In this document: piece by piece, positions 1-5,877 of the stretch | How the letters are laid out: every line of letters begins with the position of its first letter | Numbering within the stretch: the first letter of the stretch is position 1 | From: Acidimicrobiia bacterium | GTDB taxonomy: Bacteria > Actinomycetota > Acidimicrobiia > UBA5794 > UBA11373 | DNA length: 7,324 nt | Assembly (NCBI GenBank): GCA_025456165.1 | Contig: JALOLI010000056.1 | Location: 1-7,324 of the forward strand | Reading direction: 5' to 3' | The notes under the pieces: generated by a model | The model's database searches: none | Told to the model about the DNA's origin: nothing | Seen by the model: the letters and a program-made list of their open reading frames with translations, nothing else | Position numbers and translations under genes: made by a program

Positions 1-292
1 CGGGAACCAGCAGAAGGTGGTCATCGCCAAGGCCCTGGCCACCGACCCGAAGGTGCTGCTCCTCGATGAGCCCACCCGCGGCATCGACATCGGCGCCAAG
101 TCCGAGATACACCACTTCATCCGGGAGCTGGTGGACGAGGGCATGGCCGTGGTCATGGTGAGCTCGGTGCTGCCCGAACTGCTCCAGGCCTCCGATCGGA
201 TCATGGTGATGAAGGCAGGGCGCACTGTGGCCGAGCTCGAGGCGCGTGCCGCCACTGAGGAGGAGGTGACCCGCCATGCCTTCCAAGGGTGA
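1..292 (+). CDS. CUT2-type sugar ABC transporter ATP-binding protein, C-terminal fragment (RbsA/MglA-like)
   Basis: This is the 3' end of an importer ATPase; the gene begins left of the window and is read in frame from base 2. The first residues, [12 protein letters not shown], are the tail of the SGGNQQK signature typical of the second nucleotide-binding domain of RbsA/MglA/XylG-like proteins. Walker B with the catalytic Glu follows (VLLLDEP, about 53-73), then the D-loop region RGIDIGAK and the end of the domain ([10 protein letters not shown]). The family energises uptake of sugars, and in some cases other small polar molecules, with a separate permease and binding protein, presumably encoded upstream. 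Where the family usually has SSELPE, this protein has SSVLPE (about 160-177). The last 17 nt overlap the next gene, so the importer is probably co-transcribed with the catabolic genes downstream. The substrate is unknown. Confidence 0.93.
   Translation, partial: GNQQKVVIAKALATDPKVLLLDEPTRGIDIGAKSEIHHFIRELVDEGMAVVMVSSVLPELLQASDRIMVMKAGRTVAELEARAATEEEVTRHAFQG
261..269 (+). promoter_or_regulatory. Strong Shine-Dalgarno site for the SDR gene
   Basis: AGGAGGTGA is a full match to the complement of the 16S rRNA 3' end. It lies inside the end of the ABC ATPase gene, with its GGAGG core 9 nt before the ATG at 276. It fixes the start of the dehydrogenase and suggests efficient translation independent of the upstream gene. 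Confidence 0.85.
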
Positions 293-1052
293 GGCCATCT
301 GGGCGCCGGACCTGCTGGAGGGGCAGGTGGCGCTGGTCACCGGGGCATCCGGGGGGATCGGAGAGGCCATCGCCCGGATGCTCGACCAGGCCGGGGCGAG
401 TGTGGCTTGTGTGGCCGGGCGCAACCTGGCCAAGGCGCAGGAGCTGGCGGCGACGCTGGAGCACCCGTCACTGGCGCTCTCTTGCGACGTGACCGACGAG
501 GTCTCGGCGAAGGCCACCGTTGCGGAGACCGTCGCCAAGCTGGGGCGGCTCGACATCTTGGTGAACAACGCCGGGATCATGTACGAGCTGACCCTCGAGG
601 ACACCGACCTCGAGCACTGGCAGAAGACGCTCGACTCCAACCTGACCTCCAATTACCTGTTCTGCCGGCTGGCGAAGCCCCACCTGCTGGCCTCGGGGCG
701 GGGCTGCGTGGTGATCATGGCTTCGCGCCTCGGGGTCACCGGCTGGGCCGGGGCCGCTGCCTACGCCGCCACCAAGGCCGGCCTCTACGGGCTGATGAAG
801 TCCCTGGCCCGCGAGTGGGCCCCGCACATCCGGGTGAACGCCGTGGCCCCGGGGCCGATCACCTCGCCGATGACCGACGTCTACTCGAGCGATCCCGAGT
901 GGATGCGCCGCAAGACCGCGACCATTCCCATGGGCCGCCTGGGGCGGCCGGAGGAGGTCGCCGCGGCCACGGTGTTCCTCGCCTCCGACAAGGCGAGTGG
1001 GTTCCTCACCGGCCAGACGATCCACCCCAACGGCGGGGGGGCGATGGTATGA
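276..1052 (+). CDS. Classical short-chain dehydrogenase/reductase (SDR), FabG-like
   Basis: This is a cytosolic NAD(P)-dependent oxidoreductase of 258 aa, the normal length for a classical SDR. The dinucleotide motif TGASGGIG is at residues 22-29, the adenine-contact CDV at 70-72, NNAG at 97-100, and the catalytic tetrad N122, S150, Y163, K167 is complete, with the usual 13-residue Ser-Tyr spacing. VNAVAPGPI and the C-terminal [11 protein letters not shown] are typical. GRN at 48-50, just after the second beta strand, hints at NADP(H), but this is weak. It overlaps the ABC gene by 17 nt and the CoA-transferase by ATGA. In this catabolic operon it more likely oxidises a hydroxyl group of the substrate or of a hydroxyacyl-CoA than takes part in fatty-acid synthesis. 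The substrate is not predictable from sequence alone. Confidence 0.94.
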   Translation: MPSKGEAIWAPDLLEGQVALVTGASGGIGEAIARMLDQAGASVACVAGRNLAKAQELAATLEHPSLALSCDVTDEVSAKATVAETVAKLGRLDILVNNAGIMYELTLEDTDLEHWQKTLDSNLTSNYLFCRLAKPHLLASGRGCVVIMASRLGVTGWAGAAAYAATKAGLYGLMKSLAREWAPHIRVNAVAPGPITSPMTDVYSSDPEWMRRKTATIPMGRLGRPEEVAAATVFLASDKASGFLTGQTIHPNGGGAMV

Positions 1053-2590
1053 GGTGCCACGGCGGCTCGCAGCCGAGGAAGATCACCGCAGATGAGGCCG
1101 CCCGGCTGGTCCCCGACGGGGCGACGCTGGCCATCGAGGGCTCCGGAGGCGGGGTGGTGGAGCCCAGCGCCCTGCTCGAGGCTTTGCGCGACCGATTCGC
1201 TCAGACCGGCACCCCGACGGGCCTGACCGTCGTGTTCGCCAGCGGCCTGGGCGACCGGGTGAGCACCGGGGCGGACCACCTGGCACACCCCGGCCTCTTG
1301 AAGCGGGTGGTGGCCGGTCATTACGGCATGTCGCCCCGGCTGGCCGGCATGGCCGAGGGGGGGGAGGTCGAGGCCTACAACCTGCCCCAGGGGGTCATCG
1401 CCCAGCTGTACCGCGAGGTGGCCGGGGGGCGTCCGGGGGTGGTCACCCGCACCGGCCTCGGCACCTTCATCGACCCGCGCGATGCCGGGGGCCGCCTGAA
1501 CTCCCGCACCACCGAGGACCTGGTCGAAGTCGTGCAGCTGGCCGGCCGCGAGTGGCTGCTCTACCGCGCCTTCCCCATCGATGTGGTCTTCCTGCGCGGC
1601 ACGACCGCCGACGAGCGGGGCAATCTCACCATCGAGCACGAGGCGGCCCGGGTCAACCTGACGGCGGCGGCCATGGCCGCCCGCAACTCGGGTGGCATCG
1701 TCGTGGCCCAGGTGGAGCGGGTCGCCCGCACCGGGACCCTGCCCGCGCAGGCGGTGGTGGTGCCCGGTCACCTGGTCGACTACCTGGTGGTCGTGCCCGA
1801 CCAGTGGCAGACCGCCATCCACCGCTACAACCCGTCGTTCTCGGGGGAGGTGCGCGTCCCCCTCGACGACGCCGAAGTGCTGCCCCTCGACGAGCGGGCC
1901 GTCGTGGGACGGCGCGCCTTCCGCGAGTTGCCGCCCGGGGCCATCGTCAACCTCGGCGTGGGCATGCCCGACGCGGTGGCGGCGGTGGCCAACGAGCAGG
2001 GGGCACTCCACGACATCACGCTGACGATCGAGCAGGGACTGGCCGGCGGCATGCCGGCGCGCGGGGTCGTCTTCGGGGTGGCCTGGAACCCGGAGGCGAT
2101 GATCGACCAGCCCTACCAGTTCGACTTCTACGACGGTGGGGGCCTGGACGTCACGTGCCTCGGATTCGCCGAGATCGACGCTTCCGGCAATGTGAACTCG
2201 TCGCGCATCGCCGGGCGGGTCTTCGGGGTGGGCGGGTTCGTCAATATCTCCCAGGGAGCGCGCAAGGTCGTGTTCTGCGGGACCTTCACCTCCGGCGGCC
2301 TCAAGGTGTCCATTGGGGACGGACGGCTCGAGGTGGTTTCCGAGGGCCGGCACCTGAAGTTCAAGGAACAGGTCACCCAGGTGACCTTCAACGGGCGCCG
2401 GGCGCTGGAGCAGGGGCAAGAGGTCGTCTTCGTGACGGAAAGGGCGGTCTTCCGCCTGACGCCCGAGGGCCTGGCCCTGGTCGAGGTGGCTCCGGGCATC
2501 GACATCCAGAAAGACGTGATCGAGTTGATGGATTTCGCCCCCATCGTGCGGGAGCCGGTCCCCTTGATGGACCCGGCCCTGTTCACCTAG
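1049..2590 (+). CDS. Single-chain family I acyl-CoA:acetate/propionate CoA-transferase (Pct/YdiF-like)
   Basis: This 513-aa enzyme would move CoA from a donor acyl-CoA (commonly acetyl-CoA) to a free carboxylate, activating an acid without ATP. The two CoA-transferase domains (alpha-like about 12-270, beta-like about 285-505) are fused in one chain, as in propionate CoA-transferase and YdiF, and the length matches them. A glycine-rich segment, EGSGGGVVEP, is at 30-39, NLGVGMP at 301-307, and the catalytic glutamate is E328 in TIEQGLAGGMP, which would carry the glutamyl-CoA intermediate. The C-terminal MDPALF is typical of the family. I chose the ATG at 1049 because it forms an ATGA overlap with the SDR stop; the frame stays open further upstream only as a high-GC shadow. 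The acid substrate is unknown. Confidence 0.93.
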   Translation: MRCHGGSQPRKITADEAARLVPDGATLAIEGSGGGVVEPSALLEALRDRFAQTGTPTGLTVVFASGLGDRVSTGADHLAHPGLLKRVVAGHYGMSPRLAGMAEGGEVEAYNLPQGVIAQLYREVAGGRPGVVTRTGLGTFIDPRDAGGRLNSRTTEDLVEVVQLAGREWLLYRAFPIDVVFLRGTTADERGNLTIEHEAARVNLTAAAMAARNSGGIVVAQVERVARTGTLPAQAVVVPGHLVDYLVVVPDQWQTAIHRYNPSFSGEVRVPLDDAEVLPLDERAVVGRRAFRELPPGAIVNLGVGMPDAVAAVANEQGALHDITLTIEQGLAGGMPARGVVFGVAWNPEAMIDQPYQFDFYDGGGLDVTCLGFAEIDASGNVNSSRIAGRVFGVGGFVNISQGARKVVFCGTFTSGGLKVSIGDGRLEVVSEGRHLKFKEQVTQVTFNGRRALEQGQEVVFVTERAVFRLTPEGLALVEVAPGIDIQKDVIELMDFAPIVREPVPLMDPALFT

Positions 2591-2602
2591 GGCGCAGGCA
2601 GC

Positions 2603-2608
2603 GAGGAG
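2603..2608 (+). promoter_or_regulatory. Shine-Dalgarno site for the alcohol dehydrogenase
   Basis: GAGGAG sits 10 nt before the ATG at 2619, in the 28-nt gap after the CoA-transferase stop. It supports this start. The gap is too short to suggest a separate promoter. Confidence 0.65.
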
Positions 2609-2618
2609 AAGCATCCCC

Positions 2619-3740
2619 ATGAGGACCAAGGCAGCAGTCACCTACGGCCTCCACCAGCCCTTCGTGGTGAAGGAAGTCGAACTGGACGAGCCCAAAGACG
2701 ACGAGGTGCTGGTGCACCTGGCGGCTTCGGGCATCTGCCACTCCGACTGGCATTTCGTGGCCGGCGAGCAAGAGGTGAAGCACTGGCCGATGGTCCTGGG
2801 GCACGAGGGCGCGGGGATCGTGGCCAAGGTGGGAGCCAGCGTGCGCCACGTGAAGCCGGGCGACCACGTCGTCATGTCCTACCTGCCCTCGTGCGGGAAG
2901 TGCTACTGGTGCATTGCGGGGCACTCCAACCTCTGCGACGAGGGGGCCGAGACCCTCAGCGGCCCGCAACTCGAGGGCACCTTCCGGATGCACGACGACG
3001 ACGGGACCGACATCGGCCAGGCCCTCTTCGTTTCCACTTTCAGCGAGTGGACCGTGGTGCCCATGCACTCCGTCGTGAAGGTCTTCGACCACTACCCGCT
3101 GCACCGGGCCTGCTTGACCGCCTGCGGCGTGGTCGCCGGCATCGGGACCGCCATCTACCTCGGGGACATCCGTCCCGGGGCAGTGTGCGCCGTGTGGGGC
3201 GTGGGCGGCATCGGCATGAACATCGTCCAGGGCTGCCGCCTGAAGGGGGCCCGGGCCATCGTGGCGGTGGACCTCGTCGACTGGAAGCTGGAGAAGGCCA
3301 GGGAGTTCGGCGCCACCCACACGGTCAACCCGTCGAAGCAGGACGCGGTGGCCTTCATCAACGACCTCAGCTGGGGCCGGGGAGCCGACAACACCTTCGA
3401 GGCGATCGCCACCCCCGCGACGATTGCCGATGCCCTGCGGGCCACCGGCAAGACCGGCACCTGTGTGGTCATCGGCCTGTCGCACTTCACCGATCCGGCA
3501 ATCCCCTTCCCGCCGACCGACCTCGTGCTCTACCAGCGAACCCTGCGGGGCTCGCTGTACGGCGGGGCCAACCCGCACAACGACATCCCCAAGATGCTCC
3601 GCATGTGGGAGGACGGGAAGATCGACATCGACGGGCTGGTGACCAAGGAGTACCGGATCGAGGAGATCAACGAGGCCTACGCCGACCTCCTGGCGGGCAA
3701 GCTCCTCCGGGGCGTCATCCGCTACGACTGGGCGCGGTGA
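2619..3740 (+). CDS. Zinc-dependent alcohol dehydrogenase, NDMA-dependent nicotinoprotein type
   Basis: This 373-aa medium-chain dehydrogenase would oxidise an alcohol to an aldehyde or ketone. Catalytic zinc ligands are C40, H62 (in GHE, 62-63) and C169 (CGV). The structural-zinc cysteines C92, C95, C98 and C106 are all present. The Rossmann motif GVGGIG is at 194-199, with D218 at the end of the second strand indicating NAD rather than NADP. The overall pattern recalls the Rxyl_3153-like NDMA-dependent family: KTKAAV-like start, LxGTF at 118-122, FSEWTVVP at 141-148, LRGSLYGGANPHNDIP near 307-323, and the LLRGVIRY end. Family knowledge links that group to tightly bound NAD and, in many actinobacteria, to the redox peptide mycofactocin. 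Ordinary class I/III dehydrogenases are the alternative. It lies in the same operon, 4 nt before the acyl-CoA dehydrogenase gene. Confidence 0.9.
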   Translation: MRTKAAVTYGLHQPFVVKEVELDEPKDDEVLVHLAASGICHSDWHFVAGEQEVKHWPMVLGHEGAGIVAKVGASVRHVKPGDHVVMSYLPSCGKCYWCIAGHSNLCDEGAETLSGPQLEGTFRMHDDDGTDIGQALFVSTFSEWTVVPMHSVVKVFDHYPLHRACLTACGVVAGIGTAIYLGDIRPGAVCAVWGVGGIGMNIVQGCRLKGARAIVAVDLVDWKLEKAREFGATHTVNPSKQDAVAFINDLSWGRGADNTFEAIATPATIADALRATGKTGTCVVIGLSHFTDPAIPFPPTDLVLYQRTLRGSLYGGANPHNDIPKMLRMWEDGKIDIDGLVTKEYRIEEINEAYADLLAGKLLRGVIRYDWAR

Positions 3741-3744
3741 TCGG

Positions 3745-4887
3745 ATGGGCGAGGACACGCTCTACGCCGACTTCCTTCGCACCATACGGGAGTGGTGCGA
3801 GAACGAGGTCGCGCCGCGGGCTCGGGACATCGACGAGCGTTCGGCCTTCTTTCCCGACCTGCTGCGGCAGGGGGCGCAACTGGGCCTGCACGGGCTGATC
3901 TTCGACGACGCCGGCCGCATCGACCTGACCTACTTCGACCTGGCCCACGAGACGACCGAACTGGTGGCCTCGTACTCAGGGGCGGTCGCTCTCGGGCTTT
4001 GCATCGGGCGGCTCCATCCCTACCTGCTGGCCAAGTACGCCGAAGAGGCGGTGGCGGCGGCCTGGGTGCCGCGCCTGCTGAATGCCGAGGTCTTCGGAGC
4101 GTTCGCCATCTCGGAGCCCGACGCCGGCACCGACGTGCGGGGCATCACCAGCGTGGCCGTGCCCGACGGGGACGGCTACCGGCTCAATGGGGAGAAGGCC
4201 TGGGTCACCCAGGGCCCGGCGGCCGCGATGGCCATCGTGCTCACCAAGATCGGCAGCCGTGACCGCCGGGCGGACACCGGCGCTTTCGTGGTTCCCTTCG
4301 ACACCCCCGGGGTCAGCGTGGGCAAGGACGAGCCCATGGCCGGGTTCCGGGGGATGCCGGGGTGCAACCTGGCCCTCAGCGACGTGTGGGTCCCCGCCGA
4401 CCACCGCCTCAAGGTCGACGGGTTCAGGGGGATGATGGAGGGGGTCAACCTCTCCCGCATCGACGCCGCAGGATACGCGGTCGGCTTCCTGCGGGGCTGC
4501 CTGCGCCGGGCCGGGGCCTACGCCGCCGAGCGCAAGGCCTTCGAGGCCCCCATCGGCTCGCTGCAGGCGATCCAGTTGAAGCTGGGTCACATGGCCACCG
4601 ACTACGCCGCCGCCCGGGCGCTGCTCGCTCAGGCGGTGCGCAGCTTCCAGTCCGGCGGGGGAGGCGATCCCATCCTGCTGGCCGAGGCCAAGCTCTTCGC
4701 CGCCGACGCCGCCATGCGCCACGCGGTCGAGGCGGTGCAGGTGTTCGGCGGCTACGGCATGCACCGCGACTACGAGATCGAGCGCCTGATGCGGGACGCC
4801 AAGATCACCCAGATCTTCGACGGCACCAGCGAGATCCTGGCGCTCACCGTGGGCCGAGATGTGGTCAGAGGCGCCGCAGCCTACTGA
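3745..4887 (+). CDS. Acyl-CoA dehydrogenase, with Asp at the usual catalytic Glu position
   Basis: This 380-aa FAD flavoenzyme family introduces a trans-2 double bond into acyl-CoAs and passes electrons to electron-transfer flavoprotein. All three ACAD regions are recognisable: the helical N-terminus (EVAPRARDID), the flavin/substrate signature FAISEPDAGTD at 120-130 followed by LNGEKAWVTQG, and the C-terminal helical domain (RKAFEAPIGSLQAIQ; YGMHRDYEIERLMRDAKITQIF). In short- and medium-chain enzymes the base is the Glu of YEGT near the C-terminus; here it is D359 (FDGTSEI). The alternative position used by isovaleryl- and long-chain enzymes falls at S237 (NLSR), so it is not that type either. 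GGTGATC (3736-3742) matches anti-SD sequence but lies only 2 nt before the ATG and overlaps the preceding stop, so translational coupling is likely. The substrate is unknown. Confidence 0.92.
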   Translation: MGEDTLYADFLRTIREWCENEVAPRARDIDERSAFFPDLLRQGAQLGLHGLIFDDAGRIDLTYFDLAHETTELVASYSGAVALGLCIGRLHPYLLAKYAEEAVAAAWVPRLLNAEVFGAFAISEPDAGTDVRGITSVAVPDGDGYRLNGEKAWVTQGPAAAMAIVLTKIGSRDRRADTGAFVVPFDTPGVSVGKDEPMAGFRGMPGCNLALSDVWVPADHRLKVDGFRGMMEGVNLSRIDAAGYAVGFLRGCLRRAGAYAAERKAFEAPIGSLQAIQLKLGHMATDYAAARALLAQAVRSFQSGGGGDPILLAEAKLFAADAAMRHAVEAVQVFGGYGMHRDYEIERLMRDAKITQIFDGTSEILALTVGRDVVRGAAAY

Positions 4888-4901
4888 CCCTGCCCGCCGC
4901 C

Positions 4902-4936
4902 CCCGGGGTGCCGGTTCCTCCCAACGGCACCCCGGG
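4902..4936. terminator. Perfect 12-bp hairpin between convergent genes, probable bidirectional terminator
   Basis: CCCGGGGTGCCG (4902-4913) and CGGCACCCCGGG (4925-4936) are exact reverse complements around an 11-nt loop. The hairpin begins 15 nt after the acyl-CoA dehydrogenase stop and lies 26 nt past the end of the minus-strand phosphatase gene. Neither side has a proper U-tract; only CTTTCC follows on the plus strand. It would therefore be a U-poor hairpin of the kind often seen in high-GC actinobacteria. The position between two converging genes fits a shared terminator. Confidence 0.75.
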
Positions 4937-4960
4937 AGCGGACGCCTTTCCGATCCTGAT

Positions 4961-4975
4961 CCTCAGCTGCTGAGG
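4961..4975. repeat. 15-bp odd-length palindrome over the phosphatase stop codon
   Basis: CCTCAGC-T-GCTGAGG is a perfect inverted repeat with a single central base. As RNA it could fold into a 6-bp stem with a 3-nt loop. It includes the stop codon and last codons of the minus-strand phosphatase gene. It may add to termination for that gene or be chance. Confidence 0.4.
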
Positions 4976-5751
4976 TGGGCCGGCCGATGGGCCGCCACCA
5001 GGCCGCGCAGCGCCTCGTGAAGGAGGGCGTTGGCGGCCACGATCTCGGCGGGGCGCGGCGGGCCGCCGGCGGTGTCGGTCACCCGGCCCCCGGCTTCGGT
5101 CACCAGCAAGATCCCGGCGGCCACGTCCCACGGCTGCAGGTTGAACTCCCAGTGGCCCTCGTAGCGGCCGCACGCCACCCAGGCCAGGTCGAGGCAGGCC
5201 GACCCGGAGCGGCGCACCCCCTGGGCTTCGGTGAGCACCGCGGCCACGGCGTCGGTGTAGACCCGGGCGTGGCGATGGCGGTCGTAGGGGAAGCCGGTTG
5301 AGAACAGCGCCCGGCGCAGGTCGCTCTGGGCCGAGACGGCAATGGGGCGGCCGTTGCTGTGGGCCCCACCGCCGCGAGAGGCAGTGAACTCCTCGGCGCG
5401 CAGCACGTCGATCACCACCGCGGCCGCCGGGCCGGCTTCGTCCTCGAGGGCGACCGACACGGCGCAGTGCGGGACACCGTGGAGGAAGTTCACCGTGCCG
5501 TCGAGGGGGTCTACCACCCAGCGCCGCCCTGCCCCGTCGCCGGCCGCCGCCCCGGCTTCCTCGCTGAGGACGGCGTCGCCGGGCCGGTGGCGGCGGATCA
5601 CCGCCAGCACCGCCTCTTCGGCCTCCCGATCGGCGGCGGTGACCGGGTCGACGGCGCCCTTGAAGTCGGGCTCCAGGGAGTGCCCGAACCACCGGCGCAC
5701 CACTTTGGACCCGGCCCGGGCGGCGGCGATAGCGACAGCGAGGTCGTCCAC
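4963..5751 (-). CDS. Inositol monophosphatase family protein (SuhB/IMPase-like)
   Basis: This is a Mg2+-dependent phosphatase of the IMPase fold. Residues are numbered here from the furthest upstream GTG (5805). Both family signatures are intact: metal-binding SEE (81-83) and VVDPLDGTVNF (97-107) form motif 1, and PWDVAAGILLVTEAGG (225-240) is motif 2. DPVTAADREAE at 53-63 is also typical. Likely substrates are inositol-1-phosphate (inositol-lipid or mycothiol supply) or another small phosphate ester; histidinol phosphatase and PAP phosphatase belong to the same superfamily and cannot be excluded. Three in-frame GTG starts exist, at 5805, 5760 and 5751, none with a Shine-Dalgarno site. I prefer 5751 (262 aa): it matches the usual family N-terminus and a -10 box sits just upstream, while 5770-5793 holds 8-bp tandem repeats that look non-coding. 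It is transcribed away from lnt. Confidence 0.88.
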   Translation of the reverse strand: MDDLAVAIAAARAGSKVVRRWFGHSLEPDFKGAVDPVTAADREAEEAVLAVIRRHRPGDAVLSEEAGAAAGDGAGRRWVVDPLDGTVNFLHGVPHCAVSVALEDEAGPAAAVVIDVLRAEEFTASRGGGAHSNGRPIAVSAQSDLRRALFSTGFPYDRHRHARVYTDAVAAVLTEAQGVRRSGSACLDLAWVACGRYEGHWEFNLQPWDVAAGILLVTEAGGRVTDTAGGPPRPAEIVAANALLHEALRGLVAAHRPAHLSS

Positions 5752-5758
5752 GCCGGGC

Positions 5759-5764
5759 ACTGTA
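5759..5764 (-). promoter_or_regulatory. Candidate -10 box for the phosphatase gene (leaderless)
   Basis: On the minus strand this reads TACAGT, fitting the actinobacterial TANNNT -10 consensus. It ends 7 nt before the GTG at 5751, so transcription could begin at or beside the start codon. No convincing -35 is seen. This is a pattern match only, supported by the lack of any Shine-Dalgarno site. Confidence 0.4.
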
Positions 5765-5769
5765 GGAGG

Positions 5770-5793
5770 CCCGGCGTCCCGGCGTCCCGGCGG
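5770..5793. repeat. Three tandem 8-bp repeats (CCCGGCGT/G)
   Basis: CCCGGCGT occurs at 5770-5777 and 5778-5785, followed by CCCGGCGG at 5786-5793. The 8-bp period is not a multiple of three, which argues against coding use and for the shorter phosphatase start. It lies in the divergent promoter region, immediately upstream of the phosphatase -10 box. It could be an operator or a simple GC-rich slippage product. Confidence 0.55.
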
Positions 5794-5821
5794 CGTGGGC
5801 CGCACGGCCGGCCGGGCCGGT

Positions 5822-5841
5822 CCGGCGGGGGGGCCCGCCGG
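5822..5841. repeat. GC-rich inverted repeat in the divergent intergenic region
   Basis: CCGGCGGG (5822-5829) and CCCGCCGG (5834-5841) are exact reverse complements around GGGG. The repeat ends 36 nt before lnt, around the expected -35 region of that gene. It may be a regulator site or a transcription barrier between the divergent genes; nothing identifies a binding protein. Confidence 0.45.
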
Positions 5842-5863
5842 GACCGTTGCCGTAGTCGGGCAC

Positions 5864-5869
5864 TAGCCT
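5864..5869 (+). promoter_or_regulatory. Candidate -10 box for lnt (leaderless)
   Basis: TAGCCT fits TANNNT and ends 8 nt before the ATG at 5878. No Shine-Dalgarno sequence precedes that ATG, so a leaderless mRNA is plausible. TTGCCG at 5847-5852 resembles a -35, but the 11-nt spacing is too short for it to pair with this box. Confidence 0.4.
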
Positions 5870-5877
5870 CCTGCGGA

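Noticed and set aside
407..1048. Upstream extension of the CoA-transferase frame
   Set aside because: These codons overlap the SDR gene in another frame and encode low-complexity sequence; family length and the ATGA overlap place the start at 1049.
276..1052. SDR as the FabG of fatty-acid synthesis, or as a mycofactocin-coupled SDR
   Set aside because: There are no acyl-carrier or fab neighbours, and the glycine motif and N-terminus do not look like the mycofactocin-coupled SDR subfamily as I recall it; only the general classical SDR call is supported.
881..2641. Long minus-strand open frame (586 codons) opposite the SDR, CoA-transferase and start of the alcohol dehydrogenase
   Set aside because: It spans three well-supported plus-strand genes, its translation is low-complexity (rich in H, G, R, D) with no recognisable domain, and it arises from the lack of AT-rich stops in high-GC antisense frames.
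5752..5805. N-terminal extension of the phosphatase (GTG at 5805)
   Set aside because: The added residues are R/P/G-rich, unlike IMPase N-termini, and include 8-bp tandem repeats. It remains possible because no start has a Shine-Dalgarno site.
4865..5863. Minus-strand frame of 332 codons overlapping the phosphatase in another frame
   Set aside because: The R/G/P-rich translation has no motifs; the adjacent frame has both inositol-monophosphatase signatures.
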